A DNA stretch of 64,000 nucleotides from Paramicrosporidium saccamoebae (lineage: Eukaryota > Rozellomycota), in contig MTSL01000149.1 of NCBI GenBank assembly GCA_002794465.1, positions 1 through 64,000 on the forward strand, in the 5' to 3' direction. This document shows positions 31,628 to 42,848 of the stretch, piece after piece. The position numbers were made by a program, and so were the translations under genes. Below the pieces are notes generated by a model that was given only the letters and a program-made list of their open reading frames with translations, was not told the DNA's origin and did no database searches. Numbering within the stretch: the first letter of the stretch is position 1; each line of letters begins with the position of its first letter.

Positions 31628-32383
31628 ATGTTGCGTGTTGACGTTGTAGTTGTTACTCTTCATTTGCTACGAATTGTGGGTACATTGAATGCTCTCTTAG
31701 TGATCTACTCCATAGTGGATGACTTTTTCTCTCTGGATTTATTGTCTACGGTTTGGCGCAGAGTGGTGGCGACAGTCGCAGCGGCCGCCATCTTCAGAAT
31801 GGCAACAACGCTGAGTCTTGTGCCCAGACTTCACATCGTGTGGGTCTGGGTGATCATCGCCACCGGTGCCCCCACCTTTCGAGGCGCATCAAAACCTATT
31901 ACTGCCTTGGCGATGTTTGCGGCGATTATGGTATTCATATGGTTGAACAAACAGGTCAATAAGCATCTGTATAACAGGGCTCGAGTGAGGAGAATTTTAT
32001 CAACTGTTGAATGGTCAAGTCCTATACTGCCACCCACAAGGTACATGCTCGTTGGGTCTCGAATGAGTTTCTTGGAATTTGTTGTTCCCCTTTGCTCGAG
32101 TACCATATTTGCCTCGGCAGGAGCAGGTGACATTGATAGTTGGACTACGGCCTTTCTCATTGGGGTCGGTATTATAGCCCTAACCATAACCGCTCGCTAC
32201 CGTGGGTTCATTGCTGCTCTTCTATTCATGTTTGCCGGATGGGTCTCATTAACATTCTGGTGCATTAAATCTAGCTCAAGCTCTGATGACGATGATTTCG
32301 AAATTCTTTTGCTGATCGCCGAAGCATTAATATCACATTTTATGGTGGCATACGATATCGGCATCTACTTTGGAATTTATTGA
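31628..32383 (+). CDS. unrecognised multi-pass membrane protein (251 aa)
   Basis: I do not recognise a family. Hydropathy by eye suggests six to eight membrane segments, for example residues 5-28, 43-60, 66-82, 95-107, 140-158, 172-188, 195-215 and 230-250. A basic loop (KQVNKHLYNRARVRR, about 108-122) lies in the middle and a Ser/Asp cluster (SSSSSDDDDFE, about 216-226) near the end. Cysteines are few and no catalytic motif is evident. The start ATG is preceded by an out-of-frame ATG at 31578 whose short ORF overlaps the start, hinting at leaky scanning. It is transcribed toward VPS34. A transporter or receptor-like role would be a guess. Confidence 0.6.
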   Translation: MLRVDVVVVTLHLLRIVGTLNALLVIYSIVDDFFSLDLLSTVWRRVVATVAAAAIFRMATTLSLVPRLHIVWVWVIIATGAPTFRGASKPITALAMFAAIMVFIWLNKQVNKHLYNRARVRRILSTVEWSSPILPPTRYMLVGSRMSFLEFVVPLCSSTIFASAGAGDIDSWTTAFLIGVGIIALTITARYRGFIAALLFMFAGWVSLTFWCIKSSSSSDDDDFEILLLIAEALISHFMVAYDIGIYFGIY

Positions 32384-32558
32384 AAACTCTGATTGCACCA
32401 CGTAACTCGCAAGTTCAACAGCTATAAAAGTTATTCTGGCTCTCTATGAAAGATACTTCCTTTTGAGATTACAACATTGATGCAAATCTCTTTGTAAGAG
32501 TCGCAAGATCAATGATCCGATTGATACCGACTATTACCTACAATTTCTCATTATAAGA

Positions 32559-35261
32559 TTAGCGTCGCCAGTATTGGGCCCATTTGTGAAGTGTCTCGAA
32601 TACCTTGGGAAAGAGAGCGGTCATGGACTCGTCTATAAGCCGCTCTAACGCTAACAACGCATCTAATTCCTCCAGATCCAGCATTAGCCGATCGTGCACA
32701 TATCGAGTTCCGACCGGATCTGAAGACAGCGCCAGAAAGGATATCAGTAGCCTTGCATGGCGCCGAAGAAGTGAGAATGCTGCAAAACAGAGCAGCTTGA
32801 AGCGATAGAACAGTGGGCCGGTAGGGCCTCCCATCGTCTCGACCATCTCTTTGCACAGCTTCATTGGAGGAGGAAACGGCTTGGGATCGTTGCCGAACAA
32901 GTAGGAAAAATCTACATGAAATATTCGTCCGTCGCGAGTCAGCAAGAGATTGTCAAGATGCCTATCACCAATTCCAAGTACATATGTGAACACGCAATAC
33001 CCAGCTATCCAGTGAGTAATCGGAAATGAAGAGTACCGCAACTTTTCACAAAGTTATCTAAAACCTCCTCGGGGGCTGATGCGCTGGGAGGAAGATTTCC
33101 GCCGGATGAGGAGCGCTCAACAAGGTCAAACGTCGAAGCGAGACTTGCTAAGGAGGGGTTCATAGATGCTGCGCTCAAATAAGCCAGAACGCTGCCGCCA
33201 TAGGCAGCAATGATGTTGGATAATGGCTCAGAGGGGATAAATTCGAGCATTCCCTCTGTCAGTGATAAGGCGATACATCGATACGGAGTGACTTTTAGAT
33301 CCAGACAGTTTCGTTTCCAAATCACGTCCATCAATCGGAGCACACCCAAGATCAAAGCGTCCTGACGCATGTCCTCACCGGCCTTGACAATGATGGAATG
33401 TTCACGAATGTCCGTAGTCACAAATGACACCTTGACCGGCATCGCAGTGCTCTTAAATATCAGCAGCTTGTCAGGCAGAGTCCCAGTCACCTTAATGTTA
33501 ACATCATATGGGAGTGAAAGCGTGGTGAATGAGAGAATGCCGTTCTTTGGATCACTAGTAACCTCCTTTAGTAGTGATATTCTCTGGTGCCGATTCAGCC
33601 GCACCAAGCGTGTATCTCTAAATAGCAGTGACATTTTCTTGAACAAGTGCTCCTGTTTGAAAAGTGACTGCATTAACTGGGCCGTTTCTACAGTTTTCTG
33701 AAATCGATGCAGCAGCAAACCCAGCAACCTTGCAAAGATATTGTCGCGAGATTCTTTTCCTGCAGAAATTTCCTTGGATCGCACCTTTAACTGCCAGAAT
33801 AGTAGTTGTGCAAACGATGGCCATTCCAGTGCTTTTTCGACGAGAAAATCACCCAGGAGATTCACTGCATTCTTGGCTTGCTTGACGCCCTCCTCGTCCC
33901 CTTCTGCATCCGGATAGAAATCTTGGTAGTGCGAGATACGCTTAAAGTACTCTAGCATGCACGGAAAGATGAGGGTCATCATGTCCAGATCCATAGAGTA
34001 AATACTGCGAGAGAATGCCGCTGCCCAGATTAAATTCACGTCTTCAGACAGAATTGGTCCTTCCACGGACATTAATTCCAAGCAAGTCCATGGTGATGGC
34101 GGGTCCCAGGTGAGCAGAACATCTCGTATCATTTCCACCTCTTCCCTGTCTTCCCAATCGACAATCTGTACAACTTTTGGCAGGGCCTACCCAAATCAAT
34201 ACGATGAAATGCCTCTGTACATGTTCGACATTTCTAAGCCAATAACGATATTTCCAAAACATTGCTCTATTATCCGGGGTCCAGTTCCATGTTATCGGCC
34301 GCGCTAGCAATTCCTAAAAGTCCAATTCCAGTCGCTCCGTTATACCATCAAGTATTCATAGGCCATGGCAGAGGGCTCGTGATCCCGTGGATCATCGTGA
34401 ACAGTCCGTCTGTACTTTTTCCAATATTTCTCAACAGGGTCCAGCCCCATTTCTGATTCAGCGTCAACAAAGGACTGATCAACAACCTAATTGATCATGA
34501 AAACTTGGGGAGAATACATATTCTTCAAATTGAATCGGCTGAGTTAGGCGCGGAAGCTGAACAAAGACATACATTCGACGCGATTGTTCCGCCTCACGAC
34601 GCTGCATCTGGCCGATCGCATCGGGATGGATTTTGCTATGAAACGCTTCCGGTTCAATAAAGCCATCTTCGTAATCTTTCAAGAGCTGCTACGCGGTAAG
34701 GCGATTACGAATGTTACCTGTTCAAGAAGATTGAGTTTTTGAAATTCGCCAGAAAGGCTGGAATAATCTGGAATACCGTCTGTTTTGCAATTGCTAGGAT
34801 CTGAAGGAAACTCTGCCGGGCTCGTCCACAACATTAACTTGTAATGCCCTTGTCGGAGTATATGCTTCTGCTTTTCCGTCGTGTTGAATAAATACAGGGT
34901 GGTGCCGGCCAGAATCTTTTGGGTGTCACGCTGCACAAGACTCAGAATTAAACAGCTGGTGGGGTTCATTTCATCAATTCGGCAGCCAAAGTCCACCTCT
35001 TCTCCCCATACCGGCTCCCGTCCATTCCTAAACTGTAGGAGAGAGGCTGTCGGTACTGCTGTAAGATGGAGCGCGTTTCAAGCGGGCCAAATATTATCTC
35101 CCCACCATGTGCTAGTTCCACTTGCCAGCTCAACTCGAGCGGACTACAGAGTGAATTGCGAGGCAATATGCCTACTCATCAGACTCGACTCCAAGTGCCC
35201 GTCCAATCGGTCCGATTAATGCGTCTCTACAGAAAATTACAGATATAGGGAGATTATACAT
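32559..35261 (-). CDS. vps34: class III phosphatidylinositol 3-kinase VPS34 (827 aa, seven introns)
   Basis: Makes PI3P for autophagy and endosome traffic. Exons in genome order are 32559-33004, 33037-34186, 34221-34313, 34346-34486, 34518-34688, 34718-35027, 35057-35143 and 35176-35261; introns are 29-34 nt and the sum is in frame. The C2 domain has SWQVELAHGG and ILAGTTLYLF. The helical domain shows FWKYRYWLRNVEHALPKVV, the joint that validates the 34-nt intron. The kinase domain has MPVKVSFVT, AGEDMRQDALILGVL, an intact catalytic loop GIGDRHLDNLLL, PPPMKLCKEMVE, and the C-terminus HKWAQYWRR. The metal-binding DFG reads HVDFSYLFG, so Gly is replaced by Ser. The start (MYNLPISVIF) is less certain than the rest. 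Confidence 0.93.
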
Positions 35262-35594
35262 TTTAACAATAACGTGATGGTCAACATTGAGAGACGACTT
35301 GACGGGAACATTGTCCATTTGATATGAAATCTGTGACGCGAGATAGTATATTTACGGGCCAGGGATTCCCACAAGGGTCTGTTGATGAGCGAATGAATTG
35401 TATTAAAGCATGTAGCAGTTAGATAGCTATCTTTAATACAATTGGGATGGCTTGTGGGATCGCTATTCGAGTCGGGTTTACCAATGGTACGCGAACATTG
35501 TTTAACAGGGTCATTCCTTTCAACTTCACATGGGGAAATTTGTTTTATTTTTGATCAATACTGTGGGTCCCCGATCATTGGAACAGGCGCTTAT
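35262..35594. other. spacer between UGDH stop and VPS34 start
   Basis: No gene seen. It holds GGGCCAGGGATTCCCA (about 35357-35372), resembling the recurring GACCAGGGGATTCCAATAAA motif, and a partly palindromic pair TTTAATACAATT/AATTGTATTAAA around 35396-35445 that could act in termination. Confidence 0.45.
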
Positions 35595-37046
35595 TCACTT
35601 CCAAGCCGAAGTTATAGGCTGTGACTTGCCAATAATCTCCACGCTAAAGCCAATTTGTCGCAGTTCGATGGGGTCCAGAATCAGACGACCGTCAAAAATA
35701 AAGGCTGGCTTACGCATTGATTGGTAGATGCGTTTGTAATCAAGGGTCTTGAATTGGTCCCATTCAGTGCAAACTACCAGTGCATCCGCTTCCTTGCACG
35801 CCTCGTACACATCTGTATTCAATGTAATGTTGGAAGTGCCATTTGGACGGCGGAGAGAGGAAATGTCCTCTAACATCTGCTCGTGACTCACAACTGGATC
35901 GTAAATGGACAATTGTGCATCCTCGGCCAGCAAACAGTCCACCACTGTGAGTGCGGGGGTTTCCCTCGTATCGCCGGTATTCTTCTTGAACGCAAAGCCC
36001 AGAATGGCAATGCGCTTATTGGAGACAGTGTGGAAGAGATTGCTGATGATTTTTCGTACAAATCGCGTTTTCTGATATTCATTGAGATCAACGACCTGCT
36101 TCCAATAATGGGCCACCTCGGGCAAGTTGAGACTTTCACAGAGATACACCAGGTTGAGGATATCTTTGTGGAAGCAGCTCCCTCCAAAGCCCACACCTGC
36201 CTTTAGGAAGTTGGGGCCGATACGCGTATCCCAACCAACGGCAGTTGCCACTTCATCAATGTCCGCGCCAGTTGCTTCGCAGAGAGCAGAGAGTGCATTA
36301 ACACTGGAGATGCGTTGAGCAAGCATTGCATTGGCTGCCAGCTTGCTGAGCTCGGAAGACCACAGGTTGGTTGTGATGATACGTTTGCGAGGGACCCAAT
36401 TGCTGTATATCTTGACGAGCGCCTCTTGGGCATCTTTTCCAGCCGGACTGTTCATCCCACCGATTAGGATGCGATCTGGAGCCTGTAGATCGGCGATCGC
36501 AGTTCCTTCGGCGAGGAATTCGGGATTAGACAGCACTTGGAAACAAACATTTGGGCGACAATTGTTCTCCAGAATGGTCAAGATGCTCTGGGCAGTGCGA
36601 CAGGGCACAGTGCTCTTTTCCACAATAATCTTGTTGCTAGTGGACGCATCAACAATCATCCTAGTAGCCGCTTCAATATACTTTAAATCCGCCGCCATCC
36701 CAGCCCCCAGTCCGGACGTCTTTGTTGGGGTATTGACACTCACAAAGATCAGCTCGGCCTCCTCGATGGCCCGCGTCACATCCGTTGTGAAAAAGAGATT
36801 TCTTCCACGGCATCGGCCAACTACTTCTTCCAGGCCGGGCTCATAAATGGGCAAGGGACCTTCGTTCCAGAGACGGATCCTCTCCACAGAAATATCAACA
36901 ATGGTGACCTTGATGTGTGGACAACGATCGGCAATGACGGCACATGTGGGACCGCCCACATAACCGGCGCCTATGCAGCAGACCTTTGTAATGTGAGTAG
37001 GGAATCCGTTGGAAGTGGACTCGGCAGCGTTCGTTGGTATCGGCAT
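35595..37046 (-). CDS. ugdh: UDP-glucose 6-dehydrogenase (483 aa)
   Basis: Oxidises UDP-glucose twice to UDP-glucuronate with NAD+, feeding glucuronate or xylose glycan synthesis. The N-terminal Rossmann domain is [19 protein letters not shown]. Then come [22 protein letters not shown], and [20 protein letters not shown]. The catalytic Cys is in [19 protein letters not shown]. The C-terminal UDP-binding domain has [22 protein letters not shown] and CTEWDQFK. All key residues are present, and the length matches eukaryotic UGDH (about 490). Intronless. Its presence implies an acidic polysaccharide or glycan pathway in this organism. Confidence 0.97.
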   Translation of the reverse strand: MPIPTNAAESTSNGFPTHITKVCCIGAGYVGGPTCAVIADRCPHIKVTIVDISVERIRLWNEGPLPIYEPGLEEVVGRCRGRNLFFTTDVTRAIEEAELIFVSVNTPTKTSGLGAGMAADLKYIEAATRMIVDASTSNKIIVEKSTVPCRTAQSILTILENNCRPNVCFQVLSNPEFLAEGTAIADLQAPDRILIGGMNSPAGKDAQEALVKIYSNWVPRKRIITTNLWSSELSKLAANAMLAQRISSVNALSALCEATGADIDEVATAVGWDTRIGPNFLKAGVGFGGSCFHKDILNLVYLCESLNLPEVAHYWKQVVDLNEYQKTRFVRKIISNLFHTVSNKRIAILGFAFKKNTGDTRETPALTVVDCLLAEDAQLSIYDPVVSHEQMLEDISSLRRPNGTSNITLNTDVYEACKEADALVVCTEWDQFKTLDYKRIYQSMRKPAFIFDGRLILDPIELRQIGFSVEIIGKSQPITSAWK

Positions 37047-37333
37047 TTCGAGACTCCCGTAGGGTGGACCGATGTTTTGAGGGACTGCAACTTCCAGATC
37101 TGGCTTTAATTTGACCTTGCTTGGTCCACAATATCACAAAGGAAAATTGCGTTTATTCTTTCCTCTATTCATATCGGTAGGCTATATTGTCTCATAGTAC
37201 ATTTTGTTTGTCAAACTTATCCCGGCAAGGGTGTTCTTAGCAGCTTCCGGTGGCTTGGCCAATAAAACATGTTCATCCATAGTCGCTCTTCTTCTTGTCA
37301 TCACATACAGCTCTTCTAGGGCCTCCTCTTCGT

Positions 37334-38141
37334 CTACATCAATGAGCTGGGAGCTACCAGACGCTTGCCCCTAGCCCCGACTTTCACGTCACATGATGGG
37401 TAAATCCACATCTGATACGCCACCCCCGAGTCGACAATCAGCTGGATGACACCACAAAGAATGAATTGGAGCGGCGAGTTGCGGGCGATGAAGAAAAAGG
37501 TCTTGAACGCATCTCCCAGAAACCATGATCCCAGCAATTCGGGCCTGCCATATTAGTTAAGGATAGATGTAGGTACCTCAGACCACCGGTGGCTTTGGCT
37601 TTCCAATTGCTGTAGAATTGCGGCATCGCCAGAGTTGACTCAATCATCAGGGCAAGTCCCCCCACCGCCTCGGTAATCCAGACGGATCCAAAAATGAGCT
37701 TGTTGAGGATGGTGACGGTGGCAATGGAGAACACAAATAGTCCCAGAAACGCTAGATATTCGCCAAAGTAGTCCCATTGCCAGAAATTTTCCATAGCAAA
37801 TCCTATAGGTGAGTGTAAACAATCCTACTACCTCGAGTAACATCATAATTATGCTTCTCACTCTTGCTCGGACGGTTCTTGAGCTGGACCCTCACAATCA
37901 ACTCTAAAAGGACAAGCTGAGCGGCTATCATCATAACACTCTGACAGAGCAGGGTGAGTTCGAATCCCTTGAGAAACCAAAAGAATACGCGCAGGATGTT
38001 GGCGGAAATCAAAATGAAGCAGACGAGGGGGGAGAAGCCCCCTGGATCCTGTGAAGTCCTAATATTCATGTACTGCGGAATGTAGCCCACGATGGGCCCA
38101 AAGATAAGTCCCAAGCAGAGGAGAAGCTCCAGGAATGTCAT
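37334..38141 (-). CDS. PQ-loop membrane protein, SLC66A2/Any1-like (248 aa)
   Basis: Seven-helix PQ-loop protein; relatives act in lipid scrambling or flippase control at the Golgi and endosomes. Exons in gene order are 37832-38141, 37577-37802 and 37334-37544, with 29- and 32-nt introns. The first PQ loop is in GPIVGYIPQYMNIRTSQDPGG and the second in LAMPQFYSNWKAKATGGL. Between them lie SANILRVFFWFLKGFELTLL and NFWQWDYFGEYLAF, features of SLC66A2. After the second intron GSWFLGDAFKTFFFIAR and PLQFILCGVIQLIVD match the family. The first in-frame ATG is 38139-38141. A CCAAT box (38153-38160) lies 12 bp upstream, shared with the divergent canopy-like gene 88 bp away. Confidence 0.88.
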
Positions 38142-38228
38142 CGGTCCGCCAACCAATCATCGTCAGGATAAATACCATTGTTTAATCTCGAAACTATTTA
38201 ATTTTAGAACACTGTGCACCCTAATTTA

Positions 38229-39191
38229 ATGAGAGTCGCCCCGTTGTCCCTCCTCTTTGCTATCTTTGGTAATGTCCAGTCTGCTCAAATGAGGGACCGT
38301 GACATTGAAAAATGTGTTGCGTGCCATGGCCTGGCCAACCATGTGGTGAGTCGTTTGGCGGACACGGAGTCCCGCGCCAACGAGGAAGTGTATATTGGCA
38401 AACGTTTGGATGCCAATGGAAAGGAAGTTCCTAGCCGCGTGATCCGCTATGGAGACTCGTAAGAGCGTTTACTTGAACTTTACTAATCTCATAGTAACGA
38501 GAGACTATTGGACGTTTTGGAGGGTGCCTGTGAGGCCAATTCCAAGAAAGCCCGTGTAACCCATTCTTCTTTTGACTAACGTTAGTGTAACGAGTTCCTT
38601 CATGAACGCGAAGATGAAATTTCCACCTGGTTCCACGAGTCTCGCCGGACAGGCAACTTTTTCAAAGAGGTCTGTGAGGCTCGCATTAATGGATGTAATG
38701 CTCAAGTGGTGCAAGAATTCTTGGCAAAGGCATCTAAGAATGTTGAAGTTGAGGATGATGTGCCCAAGAAGGAGACCCCGAAAGCGGCGGCACCCAAGAC
38801 CGAGAAGAAAGAGACACCCAAGGTTGAGAAGAAAGAGACACCCAAGACTGAAAAGAAAGAGTCCACTGCACCCACCTTTGATGCTGTCGCCATTGTTAAA
38901 AAGATTGTGAACCGCATCAAGGGCAACATGATTCGCATCTACAATCTCTCTTCCGAGCTTCAGCGTGAGATGGTGCCGATTATTAAGACCAAGAACTGGG
39001 AAAAGCTCAAGACTACCCTGAAGAATAAGGACTTTTACCAAAAATACTGGATCGTCTTTGCGGCCTTTGCATCGATGATCTATTTGCTTGCGTCGTTTGT
39101 GGAAATGATTTTCGGCAAGTCGGGGAAGAAGGTACGTACTGCTGGCACTGCCAAGCGTCGTACTGCGGTAAAGTCCAAGAAGGAAGAGTAA
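38229..39191 (+). CDS. canopy/DUF3456-like ER protein with C-terminal membrane anchor (298 aa)
   Basis: Exons are 38229-38458, 38495-38555 and 38586-39191, with 36- and 30-nt introns. A signal peptide (MRVAPLSLLFAIFGNVQSAQ) precedes a saposin-like canopy domain (about 22-155) with the expected cysteine pattern: KCVACHG, GACEAN, CNEFLHEREDEISTWFHE and KEVCEARINGC. Canopy proteins are ER chaperone-like factors that interact with client receptors. Next is a Lys/Glu/Pro repeat linker (KKETPK units, about 165-200), then a hydrophobic segment IVFAAFASMIYLLASFVEMIF (about 258-277, split here from YW) and a basic tail. The membrane anchor is unusual for the family, which is normally soluble with an HDEL-type end. 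Confidence 0.82.
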
Positions 39192-39305
39192 TTTCAAGAA
39201 TTTGAATATGCAGAATAAAAGGTTGTGTTAATGAGATTGTGTGGGGGGTTTGTGGGTGGATGAGATGAGGTGTGAGCGAGACGGGCGTGATTGAGATTTG
39301 TGTAG

Positions 39306-40630
39306 ATGTTAATTATCGTTGGTTTCTATATATGTTATACTCTCGCACTTTCTGCACTCTTTGTGCTTTGTGCTTTTTGCACTCTTTGCGCTTTTTGCAC
39401 TTTCTGCACTCTGCGCTTTTGCACTTGTTCTCAATTTTATAGGTTTAACAACATTGGACATTTGTGTTAACTGGTCATGCGGCATAGTAACAACTGGGCA
39501 GTTTTGGTGTGCACATCCACCTTTTGGTTCAACTATCGACATGTCGCCAATGTACTCTCCGTTTACCATATTATCAAGCGACTCGGTATTCCTGACGACC
39601 ATATAATATTGATGCTGGCCGACGACATGGCCTGCAATCCACGCAACCCTATCCCGGGTGCCGTATTTAATCATTACAACCATCATCTGAACGTCTATGG
39701 CTCTGATGTCGAAGTGGATTATCGTGGCAGTGAGGTTACGGTAGATAGTGTTTTGCGGCTGCTTACTAGTATCCCACAAAACATATGGAATGATTTGTAG
39801 ACCGGCTGCCAGTGGAGACTCCGCAATCAAAGCGGTTGGCAACAGATGAACAGAGCAATGTGCTGATTTACATGACGGGACATGGCGGGGATAATTTTCT
39901 CAAGTTCCAGGACCAGGAGGAGATTAATGCAAGGGACCTAGCTGATGCCTTTACTCAGATGCACGAACGGAGGAGGTATTCTCAGTGTAAATTCCGTATT
40001 AACCTTGCCAGGTATAACGAAATCCTACTAATGATCGACACTTGCCAGGCTAGCACTATGCACGACCACATTGTGGCCCCCGGAGTCACTGCAATTGCAA
40101 GTAGCATCCGTGGCGAGTCCTCCTATTCCGTAACCAAATCCACCTTCTCACAGTTGTAGTATCAAGTCGACGATGAGCTGGGGGTGGCGGTGCTGGATCG
40201 TTTCACATGGGCACTCTTAGAGTTTACCAAAAATATCAACTCGACCTCCACTGCCACTGTGCAAGATTTATTCGACTCGCTGGATCCCAAGTTTCTCTCC
40301 TCCCATCCTGATCTGAAACAGAGTGATATGGCAACCTCACCTTCCGAAGCACGAATAGTCGATTTCCTTGGCAACGTGCGGACCGTGGAGACGGATGTCG
40401 ACCCAGTCTTCTTGCGGGACGGGGTTGAGCTGGAAAAGTTTACTCAGACGCCAAAATTCAAAATTGTGTTGGATGAGTCTCTGTCTTTGGAACAACAGGT
40501 TTTGGGGATTCCATCGAGAGAGTTTTTCCTGTTGAAACCGTCCCAGCCTCTCCTGAGCTCAGTGTTCCCCATGTTTGTATTTTTGATAATTTCATACTCT
40601 TTCTACAAGGCAGTACGTCGGGCACAATAA
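39306..40630 (+). CDS. gpi8: GPI-anchor transamidase catalytic subunit PIG-K/GPI8 (400 aa)
   Basis: Caspase-fold cysteine protease that cleaves the GPI signal and attaches the anchor in the ER. Exons are 39306-39463, 39488-39768, 39801-39975, 40012-40129 and 40160-40630, with introns of 24, 32, 36 and 30 nt. Core motifs are [34 protein letters not shown], the catalytic His in [16 protein letters not shown], and the catalytic Cys in [14 protein letters not shown]. The C-terminus has a single membrane anchor ([17 protein letters not shown]). The 36-nt third intron has no stop and is a multiple of three, so retention would add 12 residues next to the active site. The N-terminal signal segment is encoded by a T-rich minisatellite. 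Confidence 0.93.
39340..39425 (+). repeat. T/C-rich minisatellite within the PIG-K signal-peptide exon
   Basis: Degenerate repeats of CTTTTTGCACT / CTCTTTGCGC run through this stretch. In the PIG-K frame they encode alternating Leu/Cys/Ala/Phe/Cys/Thr ([15 protein letters not shown]), which supplies the hydrophobic core of the ER signal. Confidence 0.75.
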
Positions 40631-40677
40631 ACATTCTTCCACCCATCAAAGAGAAACTCGGAGTAATTCGTTTAACC

Positions 40678-41944
40678 ATGGGCGCATGCTTGGCTTGTTG
40701 TGCTTTGGACGCAGGTAATGGGTTGGCTGTCATGTCTCATTCTGCCAGGATGTGGACTTGTCTCGGGCGCTGGCAGCATGATCCTCGGCTGCCTTCCGTG
40801 GAGTAAGAGTAGAGGTGCCCGTTACATGAATGCGGTTGTATTCTTCCTCTACTGTGCACTGATATTCTCCGCTCCGTATTCTCACGACAATGGCTGATGA
40901 TTTAGGTCGTGGTGTGGATATGTGGCCAGAGTGGCTCCCATAAAGGGGATAAAATGTGATGCAGACTGCTACACATTTTATACTGTTTACCGGCTCGGCT
41001 ATGCACTGGCGCTGTATCACCTGGTCCAAACAATGGCCTTGATTGGCGTGGAAGATGGCTCCAATCCACGGGCAATCATTCAGAATGGCTTCTGGCCCGC
41101 CAAGTTGTTACTACTAGCAATATTGGCAGTGGGCAGTCTATGGATTCCGCATTGGCTGATCGATTACATGTTTTATCCAACAGTTTTCCTCGGATTCTTG
41201 TTTGTATGTGTGCAGGGAGTATTGCTGGTGGATCTGGCATTTAACTGGGCAGAGGGCATGCTGGAGGGAGCGTCAGACGGAAGTGCCATCTATCAGTATT
41301 TGATCATCGGCTCCACTGCCATCCTCAATTTAGCAATCATCGGAGTGACCGCTTCAGTGTACTTGTATTTTGAGCGCAATCTGGAGCGGACTTTGATGAC
41401 AGTGACCGCTCTGATCTTGGTTCTAATGACCGTTTGCTCCGCACTTCCATCGGTCCAGGAAAAATCGCCCAGTTCAGGAATCTTTCAATCTGCGGTTCTC
41501 GGCCTCTTTTCGCTACTAGTCATCACCAGCGCCTTTATCAGTAACCCAACCCTGCCCAAGCTGGGCACATCAGTTTCAACCTCATTTCCTGTACTCAGCA
41601 AAATTGTATCGGCCTTTAACATTGTTTTTGCATACTTGGCCGTTGCACAGGTATCGTTCAGCAACACTTCCAGCATATCGCGTCTCACTTCTGACCAAGA
41701 GAATACGACCAGTGATGATGATGATGATGCCGAGTACCATTATACTCTGTTTCATCTGATTTTTGCATTCGCTGCCGTTTACACAGTTCTGTACAGTACG
41801 TATTGGCAGTACTCTGACGCTGTCGGAAAGGTTGTTGAGAGTGCCTTTGGTTTCTGGACGCGCGTCGTGGCCAGTTGGTTTGACGGGCTGTTGTATATTT
41901 GGATCCTCTTTGCTCCAATTGTTTTGCAAGATTCGCTCTTTTAA
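40678..41944 (+). CDS. serine incorporator (SERINC/TMS1) family membrane protein (400 aa)
   Basis: Multi-pass protein; family members have lipid scramblase activity. Exons are 40678-40714, 40749-40875 and 40906-41944, with 34- and 30-nt introns. The start MGACLACC, then AGCGLVSGAGS, gives the Cys-rich SERINC N-terminus. Later motifs are CDADCYTFYTVYRLGYALALYH, QNGFWPAKLLLL, WIPHWLIDYMF, LVDLAFNWAEGM, a long third loop, then the acidic TTSDDDDDAEYHYTLFHLIFAF, equivalent to the conserved acidic segment before the ninth helix, and YWQYSDAVGKV. About ten membrane segments are seen. It begins 47 bp after PIG-K. Confidence 0.9.
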
Positions 41945-42021
41945 TAAATAAGCAATTATATTGAGCTATAGATTCTTTGCTCAGTTACCCCGCAAGTCGC
42001 CTCAATAACAAACATATTGGA

Positions 42022-42848
42022 CTATGAACTCTTGGTGACTACGATCAGCATAAAGGTAAGTAGCAGCGAGATCAAAACAAAGACGGTCAACAAAATCAGT
42101 TTCCATGTTGTGGCCCAGGACTTTGACGAGAAAGACTGCAAATCGCGATGTTGGTCCTTGAATCGTCCTGCGTTCACCCCTAATGCTAAGTCAGCCTTGT
42201 TCACTATTTCGCGGTCACGTTCCACCAGATCCCGCAGTGCAAAGTTATTGCTCTTTAAACGACGGGCCATATGGACCAATTCGGCAGTCAGTTCGTCGTG
42301 CTCTTTTCGACGCTCACGTGGCCTGTTTGGCTCCTCAGCTACTCGCCAATCCACGTTTGGCTTAGTTCGGTTTCTCGTATACGCCGTTGCCTGTACAGCG
42401 GGACTAGGAATAGCACTATCACGAACATCACCTTCCTGAATCGCAGCTCCATGAGCCGCAGCGTCAGGAGCCGTAGCGTCAAGAGTCATAGTGTCAGGAG
42501 TAGGTGCTACCGGCACAGTTTGTAGTGGCTCAGCATTTGCTACATTTTGTGCTATAATTTCCTGAAGGTGCTTCAGGTCTGTCTCGTTGCTTTACAAAGT
42601 CAGAATGCAAGAGTAGTTGTACCTTTCTAGCTCCTTTTCTATGAGAGCCAGCTCAGCTTCCAATTGCTCCTTTTCCTCGTGAGCACCAGAATGAAGGGCT
42701 GCCCTCAGCTCCACCAACGCCTAGCAAATTCGAACAACAAGCCAAGGTATACGGCGCGTATTTTGGTGACTCGAACCAGTAGACCCTCTGTTGAGGGCGG
42801 AGAGAAGGCGTACCTCTTGGTGCTTTCTAGTAATCTAAATTTTGACAT
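42022..42848 (-). CDS. USE1-type Qc-SNARE (253 aa)
   Basis: ER-resident Q-SNARE for Golgi-to-ER retrograde traffic. Exons in gene order are 42753-42848, 42623-42720 and 42022-42589, with 32- and 33-nt introns. The N-terminal helical part (MSKFRLLESTK, then ALVELRAAL and EEKEQLEAELALIEKELE) leads to a Pro/Ala-rich linker. The SNARE region follows (EHDELTAELVHMARRLKSNN, ALRDLVERDREIVNKADLAL), and then the C-terminal anchor TWKLILLTVFVLISLLLTFM. The pattern HDELTAELVHMARRLK is a close match to USE1 (HEKLAEEMLRLARSLK). The exact N-terminal exon is less secure. Confidence 0.82.

Noticed and set aside
37958-37968. GTTCGAATCCC resembling a tRNA B box
   Set aside because: It is inside the SLC66A2-like coding exon; no A box, acceptor stem or cloverleaf could be drawn around it.
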